Notes under the pieces: generated by a model
Told to the model about the DNA's origin: nothing
The model's input: only the letters and a program-made list of their open reading frames with translations
Database searches by the model: none
Translations under genes and position numbers: made by a program
Assembly: GCA_964587815.1 (NCBI GenBank)
Contig: CAZPMH010000044.1
Coordinates: 1-5,349, forward strand
Source: UBA1672 sp964587815
GTDB taxonomy: Bacteria; Pseudomonadota; Alphaproteobacteria; Micavibrionales; Micavibrionaceae
DNA length: 5,349 nt
Reading direction: 5' to 3'
In this document: piece by piece, positions 5,299-5,349 of the stretch
Layout of the letters: each line of letters begins with the position of its first letter
Numbering within the stretch: the stretch's first letter is position 1

Positions 5299-5349
5299 AT
5301 GAAAAAACTTATCCTTATACTTGCGCTTTGTTTTACGCTTCCTGCTCAA
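5299..5349 (+). CDS. N-terminus of a secreted or periplasmic protein (truncated by window end)
   Basis: Seventeen codons read MKKLILILALCFTLPAQ, a textbook Sec signal peptide: two lysines, a hydrophobic core, and a region approaching a possible cleavage site at LPAQ. The internal Cys11 sits inside the hydrophobic core and is not in a lipobox context. The ribosome site is weak (AAGAAAAAG about 8 nt upstream). The gene runs divergently from the 318-codon gene across a 214-bp spacer. The rest lies outside the window, so the mature protein cannot be identified. Confidence 0.65.
   Translation, partial: MKKLILILALCFTLPAQ

Overview
The window looks like a stretch of a moderate-GC Gram-negative chromosome, most likely an alphaproteobacterium. 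This is an inference from three things: the 3' half of a CCA-encoding tRNA whose acceptor and discriminator match alphaproteobacterial tRNA-Asn, a KefB/KefC-type antiporter, and a lipobox lipoprotein. I cannot name a genus. No insertion sequence, CRISPR array or phage gene is visible.

Layout, left to right: (1) the 3' end of a probable tRNA-Asn (+); (2) a small lipoprotein of unknown function (-), convergent with the tRNA; (3) a 67-bp divergent gap, then a CPA2-family Kef-type cation:proton antiporter with a C-terminal TrkA-N/RCK domain (+); (4) only 12 bp beyond its stop and convergent with it, a 522-codon gene (-) encoding a signal-less protein with a TPR-like helical half and a central region resembling the N-terminal asparagine amidohydrolase (NTAN1)/CheD catalytic fold; (5) a strong bidirectional hairpin terminator; (6) a 318-codon gene (-) encoding an acidic, cysteine-free protein with Asp-rich Ca-binding-like loops and internal repeats; (7) a 214-bp AT-rich divergent spacer with promoter-like sequences and an inverted repeat; (8) the first 17 codons of a secreted protein (+), cut by the window end.

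The antiporter probably exchanges cytoplasmic K+ (or Na+) for H+ under nucleotide control. The acidic loop and ligand residues that make E. coli KefC glutathione-gated appear not to be conserved, and no KefF/KefG-like partner gene lies beside it. The 522- and 318-codon genes point the same way, but the terminator between them and a separate promoter-like sequence for each suggest independent transcription. Whether they work together is unknown. They are the accessory part of the window: the first is a candidate cysteine amidase/deamidase-like enzyme and the second a candidate surface or secreted protein.

All family calls were made by eye from motifs. The Kef assignment is firm. The NTAN1/CheD-like assignment is a good but unverified hypothesis. 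The lipoprotein and the 318-codon protein remain functionally unassigned.
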